Source of the DNA: JABWCE01 sp964617955
Lineage (GTDB): Bacteria; Bacteroidota; Bacteroidia; NS11-12g; UBA9320
Reading direction: 5' to 3'
DNA length: 64,000 nt
Assembly (NCBI GenBank): GCA_964617955.1
Contig: CAZTXB010000007.1
Span: forward strand, 114,044-178,043
The stretch's first letter is position 1. Each line of letters begins with the position of its first letter. A program made the translations under genes and the position numbers. Under the pieces are notes generated by a model. It was given only the letters and a program-made list of their open reading frames with translations. It did no database searches and was not told where the DNA came from. Shown one piece after another: positions 1 to 9,027 of the stretch.

Positions 1-492
1 AACCTTGAGCTTAACCATAAGATTTTTCTCTACAAATCTTTTGGTCATATAGGCGATGATTATCGAAGTATAGGTATAAACGGTAAAAATTCTGAGTTTC
101 ATGCTGCTATGGGATTATGCAATTTACCGAGAGTAGGAGAATTCATAGAACAACGTCGAGAAATTGCAAATTTATATCGATTTGAGCTTTTTGGATTACC
201 AATAAGTTTCCCAAATATTTCAAAGAGTATTGAGTACAATTATTCATATTTTCCAGTTTTATTTGGAAGTGAGGATCAATTATTAAAGGTTCAAAGTCAT
301 CTTCAATTGAATAATATAAATACAAGAAGGTATTTTTTTCCATCATTGAATAAATTACCATATTTAGTTAGTACATCACATTGCCCTGTTTCAGAAAATA
401 TTTCTGAAAGGATATTATGTCTTCCTTTTTATCAGCAGCTTAGTCAAGAAGAGGTAATTTCTGTTTGTTCATTCATAAAAGAAATTTTATAA
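1..492 (+). CDS. DegT/DnrJ/EryC1 family sugar aminotransferase, C-terminal part (5' truncated by window)
   Basis: The reading frame is open from base 1, so only the last 163 residues are present. The stretch GINGKNSEFHAAMGL followed by an LPRVGEFIEQRR helix is the conserved C-terminal-half signature of PLP-dependent sugar aminotransferases of the DegT/AHBA synthase family, which put an amino group on a nucleotide-linked keto-sugar. The PLP lysine and substrate loop lie upstream of the window. It stops one base before the WbqC gene. WbqC and a formyltransferase nearby suggest that the amino-sugar made here may be further acylated. The exact substrate cannot be read from this fragment. Confidence 0.85.
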   Translation, partial: NLELNHKIFLYKSFGHIGDDYRSIGINGKNSEFHAAMGLCNLPRVGEFIEQRREIANLYRFELFGLPISFPNISKSIEYNYSYFPVLFGSEDQLLKVQSHLQLNNINTRRYFFPSLNKLPYLVSTSHCPVSENISERILCLPFYQQLSQEEVISVCSFIKEIL

Positions 493-493
493 A

Positions 494-1198
494 ATGAAAA
501 TTGCCATTATGCAACCCTATTTCTTTCCATATATTGGATATTTTCAGTTGATGCATGCTGTCGACGAATTTGTGGTTTATGACAATATTGAATACACAAA
601 AAAAGGTTGGATTAATAGAAATAGAATATTACTAAATGGTAGCGATGCTTATATCACTTTACCTCTAAAAAAAGATTCAGATTATTTGCATATCAAAGAC
701 AGATATCTTTCTGAAAATTGGGATTTGGAAAGAAATAAAATGATAAATAGAATTCATGAATCCTATCACAAGGCACCCTACTTTCAAAATATTTTTCCAT
801 TATTGCAAAGCTGCATTTTGAATGAAGAGAGAAATTTATTTCAGTTTATTTTTTATTCACTTAAGAGGATAAAGGAGTATTTGAATATCTCAGCAAAATT
901 AATTATTTCCTCAAATGTTCAAATAAATCACAATTTAAAAGGAACGGACAAAGTGTTGAGTATATGTAAAAAACAAGCTGCCAAAACCTATATAAATCCT
1001 ATAGGTGGAACAGTTTTATATGATTCAGATATCTTTAAATCACACGGATTGGAGCTTTTTTTTTTAAAAACCAATAACTTTAAATATCTGCAATATAAAA
1101 ATGATTTTATTCCGTGCTTATCAATTATAGATATTCTAATGTTTAACAGCATTGAAGAAACTCAGAATTTCTTAAAAAGTGATTACACATTGAATTAA
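494..1198 (+). CDS. WbqC family protein
   Basis: The 234-residue protein begins MKIAIMQPYFFPYIGYFQL, the hallmark N-terminus of the WbqC family, with the conserved DEFVVYDNIEYTKKGWINRN segment right after it. WbqC proteins occur in O-antigen and capsule loci, usually beside DegT aminotransferases; their biochemical role is not established. Length is typical for the family. No membrane segment or signal peptide is visible, so it is probably cytoplasmic. It starts one base after the aminotransferase stop, so the two are probably co-translated, and it is followed by the GH43-like pair after 11 bases. Confidence 0.85.
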   Translation: MKIAIMQPYFFPYIGYFQLMHAVDEFVVYDNIEYTKKGWINRNRILLNGSDAYITLPLKKDSDYLHIKDRYLSENWDLERNKMINRIHESYHKAPYFQNIFPLLQSCILNEERNLFQFIFYSLKRIKEYLNISAKLIISSNVQINHNLKGTDKVLSICKKQAAKTYINPIGGTVLYDSDIFKSHGLELFFLKTNNFKYLQYKNDFIPCLSIIDILMFNSIEETQNFLKSDYTLN

Positions 1199-1209
1199 AA
1201 CTTAAGAAG

Positions 1210-2181
1210 ATGTTTACTTGGAAAAAAATGGGAAGAGTTTTTGATCCTATGAAGGTTGAAGGAAGGTCATGGTTAAAGGAATTTGCACAAGCTCCGGCAA
1301 CATTAGAGTTTGAAAATTTTCTTAGAATTTATTTCGCTTGTCGACCTCCAAGAGACACTAAAACAGGGCAATACGTGAGCCATACTGCCTTTGTGGATGT
1401 GCGGAAGGAAAATTTTTTGGATATTATTGAATTTGCTGAAAAACCCATTTTTGTTTTAGGCGAACCAGGTACTTTTGATGAGTTTGGAACCTATCCGACA
1501 TCGGTGCTAAGATATAATGGAGAATTGGTTGCATATTTTGGTGGGTGGACCAGATGTAGTTCGGTCCCATTTACAGTAGGTATTGGAAAAGCGTATAGTT
1601 ATGATGAAGGAAAAACCTTTCAAAAAGTTGGCAAAGGTGGTCCTATTATTCCGTATACTCCTGATGAGCCATTCATTATCAGTGGTCCAAAAATTCGCAG
1701 ATTCAATGATATGTGGTACCTATTCTACATTGCTGGAAAAAAATGGGTAGTCGATAATGGAGTACCTGAACCAGTTTACAGAGTGAGATTAGCTATTTCT
1801 CCTGATGGAGTTAAATGGACAAAAATTGGGAAAGATTTAATCGATACAAAAATTGAAGCTGATGAAGCACAAGCAAGTCCTGATGTGATTTTTTGGAATG
1901 GAATGTATCACATGTTTTTTTGTTACAGATATAGCACCAATTATAGGGAAAATGACCGTGGTTACAAAATTGGCTATGCTTATTCGAATGACTTAATTAA
2001 TTGGACCAGAGATGATGAAAGAGCAGGAATCGATATTTCTCCGAATGGAGATTTTGACAATGAATCTATTGCATACCCACATGTATTTGAGATGAATGGC
2101 AATTTACACATGTTTTATTTAGGAAACCAGGTCGGGAGATTTGGATTTGGATGGGCAAAATTAGAAAATTATAAATTTTAA
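1210..2181 (+). CDS. GH43/GH130-like five-bladed propeller protein, copy 1
   Basis: The 323-residue protein has no signal peptide. It shows the repeated blade pattern of five-bladed beta-propeller glycosidase-like proteins: SGPKIRRFNDMWYLFYIAGK, EADEAQASPDVIFWNGMYH, then YPHVFEMNGNLHMFYLGNQ near the end. Proteins of this fold are glycoside hydrolases or phosphorylases of families GH32/43/130. A cytoplasmic version inside a biosynthetic locus may be a phosphorylase, a transferase or a binding protein. It is a clear paralogue of the next gene: N-termini FTWKKMGRVFDP and MKWKKLGKIFDP, and shared EADEAQ/NHDECQ and CYR motifs. Function is inferred from fold only. Confidence 0.7.
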   Translation: MFTWKKMGRVFDPMKVEGRSWLKEFAQAPATLEFENFLRIYFACRPPRDTKTGQYVSHTAFVDVRKENFLDIIEFAEKPIFVLGEPGTFDEFGTYPTSVLRYNGELVAYFGGWTRCSSVPFTVGIGKAYSYDEGKTFQKVGKGGPIIPYTPDEPFIISGPKIRRFNDMWYLFYIAGKKWVVDNGVPEPVYRVRLAISPDGVKWTKIGKDLIDTKIEADEAQASPDVIFWNGMYHMFFCYRYSTNYRENDRGYKIGYAYSNDLINWTRDDERAGIDISPNGDFDNESIAYPHVFEMNGNLHMFYLGNQVGRFGFGWAKLENYKF

Positions 2182-2190
2182 ACCCGTTTC

Positions 2191-3147
2191 ATGAAGTGGA
2201 AAAAGTTAGGTAAAATATTCGACCCTACAGATTATAAGTTAGCTAATAATTGTGTTAATTACGCACAATCTCCGCAAGTATTGGAGTTTGAAAATTACGT
2301 TCGCATTTATTTCTCTACTAGAGAAAGGGACTCCACTGGAAAATTCATAAGCCATGTCTCTTTTGTCGAAATGGATAAAGAATTTAAAAGCATTAAAAAA
2401 ATATCAAACCATAACATAATTAAAATGGGAGCTTTAGGTTGCTATGATGAGCATGGAATTTTCCCATTTAATGTAATAAGAGATGGCAATAGAATGCTAG
2501 GTTTTATAGGCGGCTGGAACAGAAGGGTAAGTGTTGATATTGAAACATCAATTGGTTTATCAATAAGTTTAGATGATGGACTGACTTTTACAAGAATTGG
2601 AGATGGGCCTGTATTATCTTCCACCCTAGATGAACCTTTTTTAGTTGGAGACCCATTTGTTTTAAAAATAGGTGATGCTTTCCATATGTGGTATATTTAT
2701 GGTGTAAGGTGGATACAAAATCCGGAGAAAGATGTCAAAGAAAGGGTTTATAAAATCGGGCATGCAACTTCTTATGATGCCATAAGTTGGGTAAAAACCA
2801 ATCGACAAATAATTGAAGATAAGCTAAATCATGATGAATGCCAGGCATTGCCAAGTGTTATTTTTCATAATGGAAAATACCATATGGTCTTTTGTTACCG
2901 ACAAGCAATCGGCTTTAGAGAAAATAGCCGGGCTGCATACAGGATAGGATATGCATATTCTAAAGATGGAATAACCTGGGAAAGGGATGATTTAAATATT
3001 GGTATTCAAACCACCCCGGGAGATTGGGATTCAGATATGATGTGTTATCCTCATATATGTTCTGTAGATGGCAAAATATATTTACTATACAACGGAAATA
3101 ATTTTGGAAAAGCAGGTTTTGGCCTAGCTTTATTGGAAGAAAATTAA
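2191..3147 (+). CDS. GH43/GH130-like five-bladed propeller protein, copy 2
   Basis: The 318-residue paralogue of the preceding gene starts 9 bases after its stop. The shared layout includes an N-terminal KWKKLGKIFDP blade, an acidic LNHDECQALPSVIFHNGKYH motif around residue 210, an FCYRQAIGFRENSRAAYRIGYAYS blade, and a C-terminal CYPHICSVDGKIYLLYNGN blade. No signal peptide or membrane segment is seen. The clear divergence between the copies argues for an old duplication with specialised substrates rather than a recent one. As for copy 1, enzymatic activity is unproven. Confidence 0.7.
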   Translation: MKWKKLGKIFDPTDYKLANNCVNYAQSPQVLEFENYVRIYFSTRERDSTGKFISHVSFVEMDKEFKSIKKISNHNIIKMGALGCYDEHGIFPFNVIRDGNRMLGFIGGWNRRVSVDIETSIGLSISLDDGLTFTRIGDGPVLSSTLDEPFLVGDPFVLKIGDAFHMWYIYGVRWIQNPEKDVKERVYKIGHATSYDAISWVKTNRQIIEDKLNHDECQALPSVIFHNGKYHMVFCYRQAIGFRENSRAAYRIGYAYSKDGITWERDDLNIGIQTTPGDWDSDMMCYPHICSVDGKIYLLYNGNNFGKAGFGLALLEEN

Positions 3148-3149
3148 TT

Positions 3150-3839
3150 ATGAGAATGAGCGTCAAAAACCTCCGCTTTGCTTTCTATGTTTCTGGATCT
3201 GCTACTCGATTGCTAAAAATAATCGAAAACTATCCAGAAATAATTACAAATACATTTTTAGTTATTAATGATGATGGCCCAAATCAAAAGTTAAGCAGCT
3301 TGCTTAAAAAGTTAAAAATTTATTACATCGAATATTGCTATAAGGACAAAGGCTTAATAGGAAGTCAAGGAAATATTTATACCTCAGATTTACTGCTGGA
3401 AAAATTTACAGAATTTAAAATTGATTTTTCATTTTGTTTTGGGGGAAGATTATTAAAGGGTGAATTGCTCGATTCATTTAAGAATAAAATTATTAATTTT
3501 CATCCTGCCATATTACCAATGTTCCCAGGAATTAAATCCATTGATCAAGCATTGGATGCCGATACATTCCTATTAGGCAATACCGCTCATTTTGTGGATG
3601 CTGGAAAAGATACTGGCCCCGTTATTATGCAAAGCATTATGCATAGTAAAAGTTTTTCAAACCATGAAGACGTATTGGGCATGCAATTACCTATGGTTTA
3701 TCAAATTTTTTGCTGGCTTAATGAAAACAGAATCCAAGTTGTTAATAATAAAGTAATTATAGAAAAAGCGCATTACGATCAAAACGTTTTTTATCCTCAA
3801 ATAGAAAGAGTCCATTCACCTAAAATTATTACGCAATGA
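3150..3839 (+). CDS. Formyltransferase-fold protein, putative sugar N-formyltransferase
   Basis: The 229-residue protein carries the formyl-transferase signature: INFHPAILPMFPG with the catalytic Asn and His (NFH), followed about 35 residues later by AHFVDAGKDTGPVI with the catalytic Asp. These form the N-H-D triad shared by PurN, Fmt and sugar N-formyltransferases that use N10-formyl-tetrahydrofolate. It lacks the C-terminal tRNA-binding domain of Fmt. In this locus the likely acceptor is an amino-sugar nucleotide. ATG at 3150 is 2 bases after the previous stop; a second ATG at 3156 is also possible. It overlaps the next gene by 4 bases (ATGA). Confidence 0.75.
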   Translation: MRMSVKNLRFAFYVSGSATRLLKIIENYPEIITNTFLVINDDGPNQKLSSLLKKLKIYYIEYCYKDKGLIGSQGNIYTSDLLLEKFTEFKIDFSFCFGGRLLKGELLDSFKNKIINFHPAILPMFPGIKSIDQALDADTFLLGNTAHFVDAGKDTGPVIMQSIMHSKSFSNHEDVLGMQLPMVYQIFCWLNENRIQVVNNKVIIEKAHYDQNVFYPQIERVHSPKIITQ

Positions 3840-4588
3840 CTACAAACAGAGATTACAACAAAGAATACAAAGACAATGACCGAAAATATTTTTATGGCTT
3901 TGACATTGATGTAATGCATCCTTATATGCTAAAGGCCTTTTCTCCCTTCTTTAAGGAAGGGAACCTATTAGAGCTTGGTAGCTTTAAAGGAGAGTTTACT
4001 AAAAGGTTGCTTAGTCTTTTTCATGACATCACCTGTGTTGAAGCATCAGACGAGGCTGTGATAGAAGCCAGAACTATGTTGGGAGCAAGTGTGAAAATTC
4101 ACAACTGCCTTTTTGAAGACTTAACACTTTCGGAGAAGTATAGCAACATTATTTTAACCCATGTACTGGAGCATATTGATAATCCGGTTGCCTTACTAAA
4201 AAAAATAAATGATGAGTGGCTAAGCGATAATGGGCGTTTCTTTTTGGTGTGCCCAAATGCAAATGCCCCATCCCGTCAAATAGCTGTTAAGATGGGTCTT
4301 ATAACTCATAATTCTGCGGTCACTCCGGCAGAAAAAGAACACGGACATGTAATTACCTATACTCTGGATACGCTTGAGAGAGATGCAAAAGCTGCAGGAC
4401 TTAAGGTAATTCACAGGTCAGGCATTTTCTTTAAAGCGTTAGCCAATTTTCAGTGGGACCGCTTATTGCAAACAGATATCATTTCTCAACCATATTTGGA
4501 CGGTTGTTACGAATTAGGACAACAATATCCAGATTTATGTTCAAGTATATTCTTAATGTGTGAAAAAGGAATAAACCATAACAATTAG
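3836..4588 (+). CDS. Class I SAM-dependent methyltransferase (twin A)
   Basis: The 250-residue protein has a Rossmann methyltransferase motif I, LLELGSFKGEFTKRL, an acidic motif II (VEASDEA), and the typical LTHVLEHIDNPVALL motif IV region, then FFLVCPNANA. This is the Methyltransf_11/23 type found widely in glycan loci, probably methylating a sugar hydroxyl or amino group. Its C-terminal third (GIFFKALANFQWDRLL, QYPDLCSSIFLMCEK) is nearly colinear with the next protein, so the two are tandem paralogues. ATGA overlap upstream and a one-base TAGTG junction downstream indicate translational coupling. Confidence 0.8.
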   Translation: MTTNRDYNKEYKDNDRKYFYGFDIDVMHPYMLKAFSPFFKEGNLLELGSFKGEFTKRLLSLFHDITCVEASDEAVIEARTMLGASVKIHNCLFEDLTLSEKYSNIILTHVLEHIDNPVALLKKINDEWLSDNGRFFLVCPNANAPSRQIAVKMGLITHNSAVTPAEKEHGHVITYTLDTLERDAKAAGLKVIHRSGIFFKALANFQWDRLLQTDIISQPYLDGCYELGQQYPDLCSSIFLMCEKGINHNN

Positions 4589-5343
4589 TGCAAACCAACG
4601 AAATAAATTCAGAAAAGGAGTTTCTCGATAGCTTAGTCGATGATTATATTACATCAGATGATTCAAGTCAACTGCGCTTGATGAGAAATCTAATGATGAA
4701 AACCTATAATCCATTTATAAAAAAGGGCATTTCCTTAGAACTGGGTTGTGAAATAGGTTACATGTCAGAGAGAATTGCTGCCCTTAGTACTAAAGTAGAC
4801 ATTGTGGATGGCTCGAAAAAATTTTTAAATGAGGTTAGAAAAAGAAACATTAATAATGTGACTCTTCATTGTAAATTATTTGAAGAATTTAGTCCTGAAC
4901 CGATTTATGATAATGTGTTTGCATCTCATATATTGGAACATTTAATCGATGTCCCTATAGTTTTAGAAATGGTGAAAAAGGCTCTAAAACCCGATGGATT
5001 ATTTTTTGTAGCTGTTCCTAATGCCAGGGCTTTGTCTAGGCAATTGGCCCGTCATATGGGTTTGATTGACAGCCTCTTTGATTTAACACCTAACGACATA
5101 AGAGGTGGCCACAGAAGGGTTTATGACCGCGTAACACTTACTAGAGAATTAGAGAATTCAGGATTTCAAATAGTTTCACAGGGTGGGATACTTTTTAAAC
5201 CTTTTGCCGATTTTCAAATGGATAAACTACTTGATTTGGAACTGATAGGTCCATCCCAAATTGAGGGATTGGTAAAATTGGGAAACGAGTACCCAGATAT
5301 GTGTGCCAACATATTTATGATTTGCCGAGCGAAAGAAAATTAG
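4588..5343 (+). CDS. Class I SAM-dependent methyltransferase (twin B)
   Basis: The 251-residue paralogue of the preceding gene starts at a GTG that shares its G with the upstream TAG stop. Motif I is SLELGCEIGYMSERI, motif IV is ASHILEHLIDVPIVL, and the C-terminal block GILFKPFADFQMDKLL matches twin A. The glycines of motif I are better kept than in twin A. The two may methylate different positions of the same sugar, or act as a heterodimer; that is inference. It is followed after one base by a GT2 gene. Confidence 0.8.
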   Translation: MQTNEINSEKEFLDSLVDDYITSDDSSQLRLMRNLMMKTYNPFIKKGISLELGCEIGYMSERIAALSTKVDIVDGSKKFLNEVRKRNINNVTLHCKLFEEFSPEPIYDNVFASHILEHLIDVPIVLEMVKKALKPDGLFFVAVPNARALSRQLARHMGLIDSLFDLTPNDIRGGHRRVYDRVTLTRELENSGFQIVSQGGILFKPFADFQMDKLLDLELIGPSQIEGLVKLGNEYPDMCANIFMICRAKEN

Positions 5344-5344
5344 G

Positions 5345-6301
5345 ATGGGGCCTTCAAGCAACCTTCTTGTTTCAGTTTGCCTAATAACATATAAACACGA
5401 AAGCTATATACGCCAAGCTCTTGATAGTGTTGTTATGCAAAATGTTAACTTCTCGTGGGAAGTAATCATTGCCGATGATTGTTCTCCGGATAATACTCGT
5501 CAAATAATACTGGAATACAAGAGTAAATATCCTGATTTAATAAAACTACTTTTTCAGGTTAAAAATGTAGGTGGTGGGAAAAATTTTGTTGATTTAATAA
5601 ATTCAGCTCAAGGAAAATATATAGCCTACCTAGAAGGTGACGATTACTGGACAGATCCCAATAAATTGCAAAAGCAATTTGATTTTATGGAAACTCATTT
5701 AGACTATTCTCTAAGTTATCATAAAATCAAAAAGATTCATACATATGCTATTGATTTTGAACCAGAACCGATTTCAAATATAGGAAATCTCAAAACAATA
5801 ACTATCGATTATATCCTTAAGAGAGGTTGGTTTATACATAGTTGTTCAATGTTTTTTGTTAACTTTAGATTACCCGAAGGTTTTGAAGGATTATTTGTAG
5901 GCGATTATCCTCTACATGTGTTATTGGCAGATAAAGGCAAAGTAGGGTTTTTAGATGAATGCATGGGGGTATATAGAATAAGTAAAGAAGGCTATTCTGA
6001 AAAAAATATTCATGGAAATAATTACAAAAAAAGAAAAAAGAATTTCATTAGTACAATTTTTCTTCAAAATTATTTAGATAAAAACACATCTTATAAATAT
6101 CATAATCACTTTATGCAAAATAATTTTGGCTCAATATATTCACATCTCCATTATATTTTCCTTAATCATAAAAAGTTGTTTTTAAAAGAATTATTTGAAA
6201 TAATAAAATCATTTAATTTGTTTTTTTTAATCTATCAAATGTTATTAAAGACTGTAAGATTTTGTAGATCTAAAAAATATCTGAGGTCGTTTAATAAATG
6301 A
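5345..6301 (+). CDS. Family 2 glycosyltransferase
   Basis: The 318-residue protein has the GT-A fold N-terminus VSVCLITYKHESYIRQALDS, the nucleotide-binding IIADDCSPDNT motif, and the metal-binding YLEGDDYWTDPNKLQKQ segment around residue 100, a frequent variant in capsule transferases. The C-terminal ~80 residues are rich in aromatic and hydrophobic residues (FNLFFLIYQMLL) and may anchor the enzyme at the inner membrane. It transfers a sugar from a nucleotide donor to the growing lipid-linked oligosaccharide. It overlaps the epimerase gene by 4 bases (ATGA). Confidence 0.88.
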   Translation: MGPSSNLLVSVCLITYKHESYIRQALDSVVMQNVNFSWEVIIADDCSPDNTRQIILEYKSKYPDLIKLLFQVKNVGGGKNFVDLINSAQGKYIAYLEGDDYWTDPNKLQKQFDFMETHLDYSLSYHKIKKIHTYAIDFEPEPISNIGNLKTITIDYILKRGWFIHSCSMFFVNFRLPEGFEGLFVGDYPLHVLLADKGKVGFLDECMGVYRISKEGYSEKNIHGNNYKKRKKNFISTIFLQNYLDKNTSYKYHNHFMQNNFGSIYSHLHYIFLNHKKLFLKELFEIIKSFNLFFLIYQMLLKTVRFCRSKKYLRSFNK

Positions 6302-7398
6302 AAATAGTAACTATTTTAGGGGCTCGCCCACAATTTATTAAAGCCTCTGCCATAAGTAGAGTTATACGTACTGAAAATGCAACTATTAAAACAATTAATA
6401 GACATATTAAGGAAATAATTATTCATACGGGGCAGCATTTTGATTCAAATATGTCGGAAGTATTTTTTAAGGAACTAGAAATTCCAGAACCCGATATTAA
6501 TTTGGGAATATCTGGATTATCCCATGGTGCTATGACAGGTCGTATGTTGGAGGCTATTGAAATGGTACTAGATAATGAGAAACCAGATTTGGTGCTCGTT
6601 TATGGCGATACCAACTCAACACTTGCCGGTTCATTGGCAGCAAGTAAATTACACATCCCAATTGCACATGTAGAAGCAGGTCTCAGATCTTTTAATAGGA
6701 TTATGCCTGAAGAAATTAACCGTATCATAACTGACCATATTTCAAAACATTTGTTCTGCCCCACACAAACAGCAGTAGATCATTTAGCCGAAGAAGGCAT
6801 CAATGTAGGTGTTCACTTGGTTGGAGATGTGATGTTTGATTGTACACAATTCTATAGTGAAAAAGCCTTACAAAAAGTGAAACTAGGGAAATGGGGAATT
6901 ACTGAAGGTAAATATGTTTTATGCACAATACACCGCGAAGAAAATACAAATATCCTACACAGACTGGAATCTATACTATCGGCATTGCAGCTTATTTCAA
7001 AATCTACGCCAGTTTTATTACCAATACATCCACGTACAAGACAATTAATTAATTCAAAAAATATAAGCCATTTACTTGATGGTTTAATTATTATTGATCC
7101 TGTGCCATATTTAGAGATGACAAGGTTGCAAATGACGGCCAAAGCAATATTAACAGATTCAGGTGGTATGCAGAAAGAGGCTTTTTTTCACAAAGTACCT
7201 TGCATTACATTGAGAGATGAAACAGAATGGGTGGAAACTGTTCAAATGGGCTGGAACAAAATTGCAGGTGCAGATAAAAATTTAATCCTTGAAGCATATG
7301 AATCCTGTGCAGCAGGAGCCCCTTGTCAAATTAATCCGTATGGTGACGGCCAGGCTGCTAAAAAAATATTGGAAATCCTTAAAGCAAATTTTATATGA
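6298..7398 (+). CDS. wbpI: Non-hydrolysing UDP-N-acetyl sugar 2-epimerase, WbpI-like
   Basis: The 366-residue protein opens with the epimerase motif ILGARPQFIKASAIS and continues with HTGQHFDSNMSEVFF, VYGDTNSTLAGSLAA, HVEAGLRSFNRIMPEEINR and DSGGMQKEAFF. The GARPQFIKA and TGQHFDxNMS forms resemble WbpI-type UDP-2,3-diacetamido-glucuronate 2-epimerases more than WecB (GTRPEAIK, TAQHREMLD); that comparison is from memory of the families. With the WbpB/D/E genes at 20.6-23.2 kb it would supply UDP-ManNAc3NAcA. It has a short insertion near residues 27-37. UDP-GlcNAc 2-epimerase activity is the alternative. Confidence 0.8.
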   Translation: MKIVTILGARPQFIKASAISRVIRTENATIKTINRHIKEIIIHTGQHFDSNMSEVFFKELEIPEPDINLGISGLSHGAMTGRMLEAIEMVLDNEKPDLVLVYGDTNSTLAGSLAASKLHIPIAHVEAGLRSFNRIMPEEINRIITDHISKHLFCPTQTAVDHLAEEGINVGVHLVGDVMFDCTQFYSEKALQKVKLGKWGITEGKYVLCTIHREENTNILHRLESILSALQLISKSTPVLLPIHPRTRQLINSKNISHLLDGLIIIDPVPYLEMTRLQMTAKAILTDSGGMQKEAFFHKVPCITLRDETEWVETVQMGWNKIAGADKNLILEAYESCAAGAPCQINPYGDGQAAKKILEILKANFI

Positions 7399-8192
7399 TA
7401 ATTATTTTATTACCCGCATACAATGAAGAAGATTCATTGCCAAACCTAATGCCAAAGATAAAAGCAACAATGGAGGGTTTTGGAGAGGATTACAGAGTTA
7501 TTGTATGTAATGATGGAAGCAAAGACAAAACCAAAGCTATGCTTATGGAATACCAGGCTACTATTCCGTTAGAGCTGATTGAACACAAAATTAACAGGGG
7601 GCTTGGAGAATCTTCGCGAGACCTATTTGAACGTGCAGCAGAAATTGTGAATGCAGGTGATGTAATAGTAAGGCTTGATTGTGATGACACTCATGAACCA
7701 GAATTTATTCCCCACCTGATAGAAAAAGTGCGTTCGGGATATGATGTTGTGATTGCATCAAGGTTTGCCCCCGGTGGTGGACAATTGGGTGTAAACAGGT
7801 ACAGGGCTTTTATCAGTTCTGGCGCAAACCTTTTTATGAAAGTGTTTTTCCCGATTTCAGGATTAAGAGAATATTCCTGCGGATTCCGTGCTTACAGGGG
7901 AGAAAAAATAAAAGAAGCAATCCTGTTTTATGGAAACAATTTCATCCAGTTAAAAGGATTAGGTTTTACCTGTACACTTGAGAAAATTATAAAATTAAAA
8001 TTAATAGGTGCACGTTTTGCCGAGGTACCATTCATTTTACGATATGACCAGAAACAAAGCAGCAGTAAAATGATTGGTAGCCTTACTACCCTAGGATACT
8101 TAATGATGACCATATTGTATCATTGGCCATGGGGCGGGTGGCGAACAGGAATACGAAACAAACATGTAGATTGGCGGAAAGCAAATGGGTGA
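7395..8192 (+). CDS. Family 2 glycosyltransferase, polyprenyl-phosphate-mannose-synthase-like
   Basis: The 265-residue protein begins IIILLPAYNEEDSLPNLM, the DPM1-like start, with VCNDGSKDKT and the metal motif RLDCDDTHEPEFI. The stretch GLREYSCGFRAYRGE and a C-terminal RYDQKQSSSKM segment are typical of the DPM1-like branch, which makes polyprenyl-P-sugars or adds sugars to lipid carriers. The short C-terminal hydrophobic segment (LTTLGYLMMTILYHW) may associate with the membrane. It overlaps its neighbours by 4 and 8 bases. It opens a block whose genes are unlike those upstream. Confidence 0.85.
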   Translation: MIIILLPAYNEEDSLPNLMPKIKATMEGFGEDYRVIVCNDGSKDKTKAMLMEYQATIPLELIEHKINRGLGESSRDLFERAAEIVNAGDVIVRLDCDDTHEPEFIPHLIEKVRSGYDVVIASRFAPGGGQLGVNRYRAFISSGANLFMKVFFPISGLREYSCGFRAYRGEKIKEAILFYGNNFIQLKGLGFTCTLEKIIKLKLIGARFAEVPFILRYDQKQSSSKMIGSLTTLGYLMMTILYHWPWGGWRTGIRNKHVDWRKANG

Positions 8193-9027
8193 AATTAAAG
8201 AGGTAAAAGAATTCTGGGATGCAAATCCCTTATGGTCAGGTGAATCAAAATTCACACCGGGCAGTGAAGATTTTTTTAAAGAACACCGCGATGTTTATAT
8301 GAGTGATTGTTTTGGCGGGGAATTCGACATCAGATTCCTGCCACCCCCGCGTAAGAGCGGACAAAGTATGCATGTTCTTGACTTAGGTTGTGGTGTTGGT
8401 TTCTGGACTACTGAATTTGGTATGCGTGGAATTGGCAAACTGACTGCTGCCGATCTGACACCTAATGCTCTGAAGATAACCCAAAAAAGACTTGATATTT
8501 ATGGTTTAAAAGCAACCCTAAGCGAGGAGAATGCAGAAGCCCTTTCTTTTAAGGATAATACATTTGACCACGTAAACTGCCAGGGAGTAATACATCATAC
8601 ACCGGATACAGCTAAAGCAGTAAGTGAAATTGCAAGGGTATTAATGCCTGATGGTACAGCGAGTATTTCAGTGTATTACAGAAACTCTGTGTTAAGGTTA
8701 TGGCCATTTCTCCGTTGGTTTGCATATCCATTGGTATGGCTGGGAGGAGGCTTAAAAGGAAGGGGACGTGAAAACATTTTTAAAAAATCTGATGTGGAGG
8801 AAATTGTCAGGTTATATGATGGTGTAGGAAATCCAATAGGAAAAAGCTACAGTACAAAACAATTTGAGGCCCTACTTAAAAAACATTTTATAATTGATGA
8901 AATATATTTCCATTTTTTTCCGGCACGGTCTCTCCCAATTAGAATACCACGCGGTTTACATCGTTGGCTTGATAAAAAATTACCATTTATGATTTACGCA
9001 AATATCCATAAACCATGTGTGGAATAG
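8185..9027 (+). CDS. Class I SAM-dependent methyltransferase (UbiE/Methyltransf_11 type)
   Basis: The 280-residue protein has a textbook motif I, HVLDLGCGVGFWTTEFG, at about residues 68-84, then AADLTPNALK, the FDHVNCQGVIHHTPD motif IV around residue 132, and a VLMPDGTASISVYY segment. The middle (RLWPFLRWFAYPLVWLGGG) is hydrophobic and may bind a lipid-linked or hydrophobic acceptor. It overlaps the GT2 by 8 bases and the amidotransferase by 13, so the three are translationally coupled. The substrate is unknown. Confidence 0.82.
   Translation: MGEIKEVKEFWDANPLWSGESKFTPGSEDFFKEHRDVYMSDCFGGEFDIRFLPPPRKSGQSMHVLDLGCGVGFWTTEFGMRGIGKLTAADLTPNALKITQKRLDIYGLKATLSEENAEALSFKDNTFDHVNCQGVIHHTPDTAKAVSEIARVLMPDGTASISVYYRNSVLRLWPFLRWFAYPLVWLGGGLKGRGRENIFKKSDVEEIVRLYDGVGNPIGKSYSTKQFEALLKKHFIIDEIYFHFFPARSLPIRIPRGLHRWLDKKLPFMIYANIHKPCVE

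Noticed and set aside
6298..7398. Plain WecB UDP-GlcNAc 2-epimerase
   Set aside because: The GARPQFIKA and TGQHFDSNMS motifs and the WbpB/D/E genes in the locus favour the WbpI type, though WecB activity cannot be excluded.
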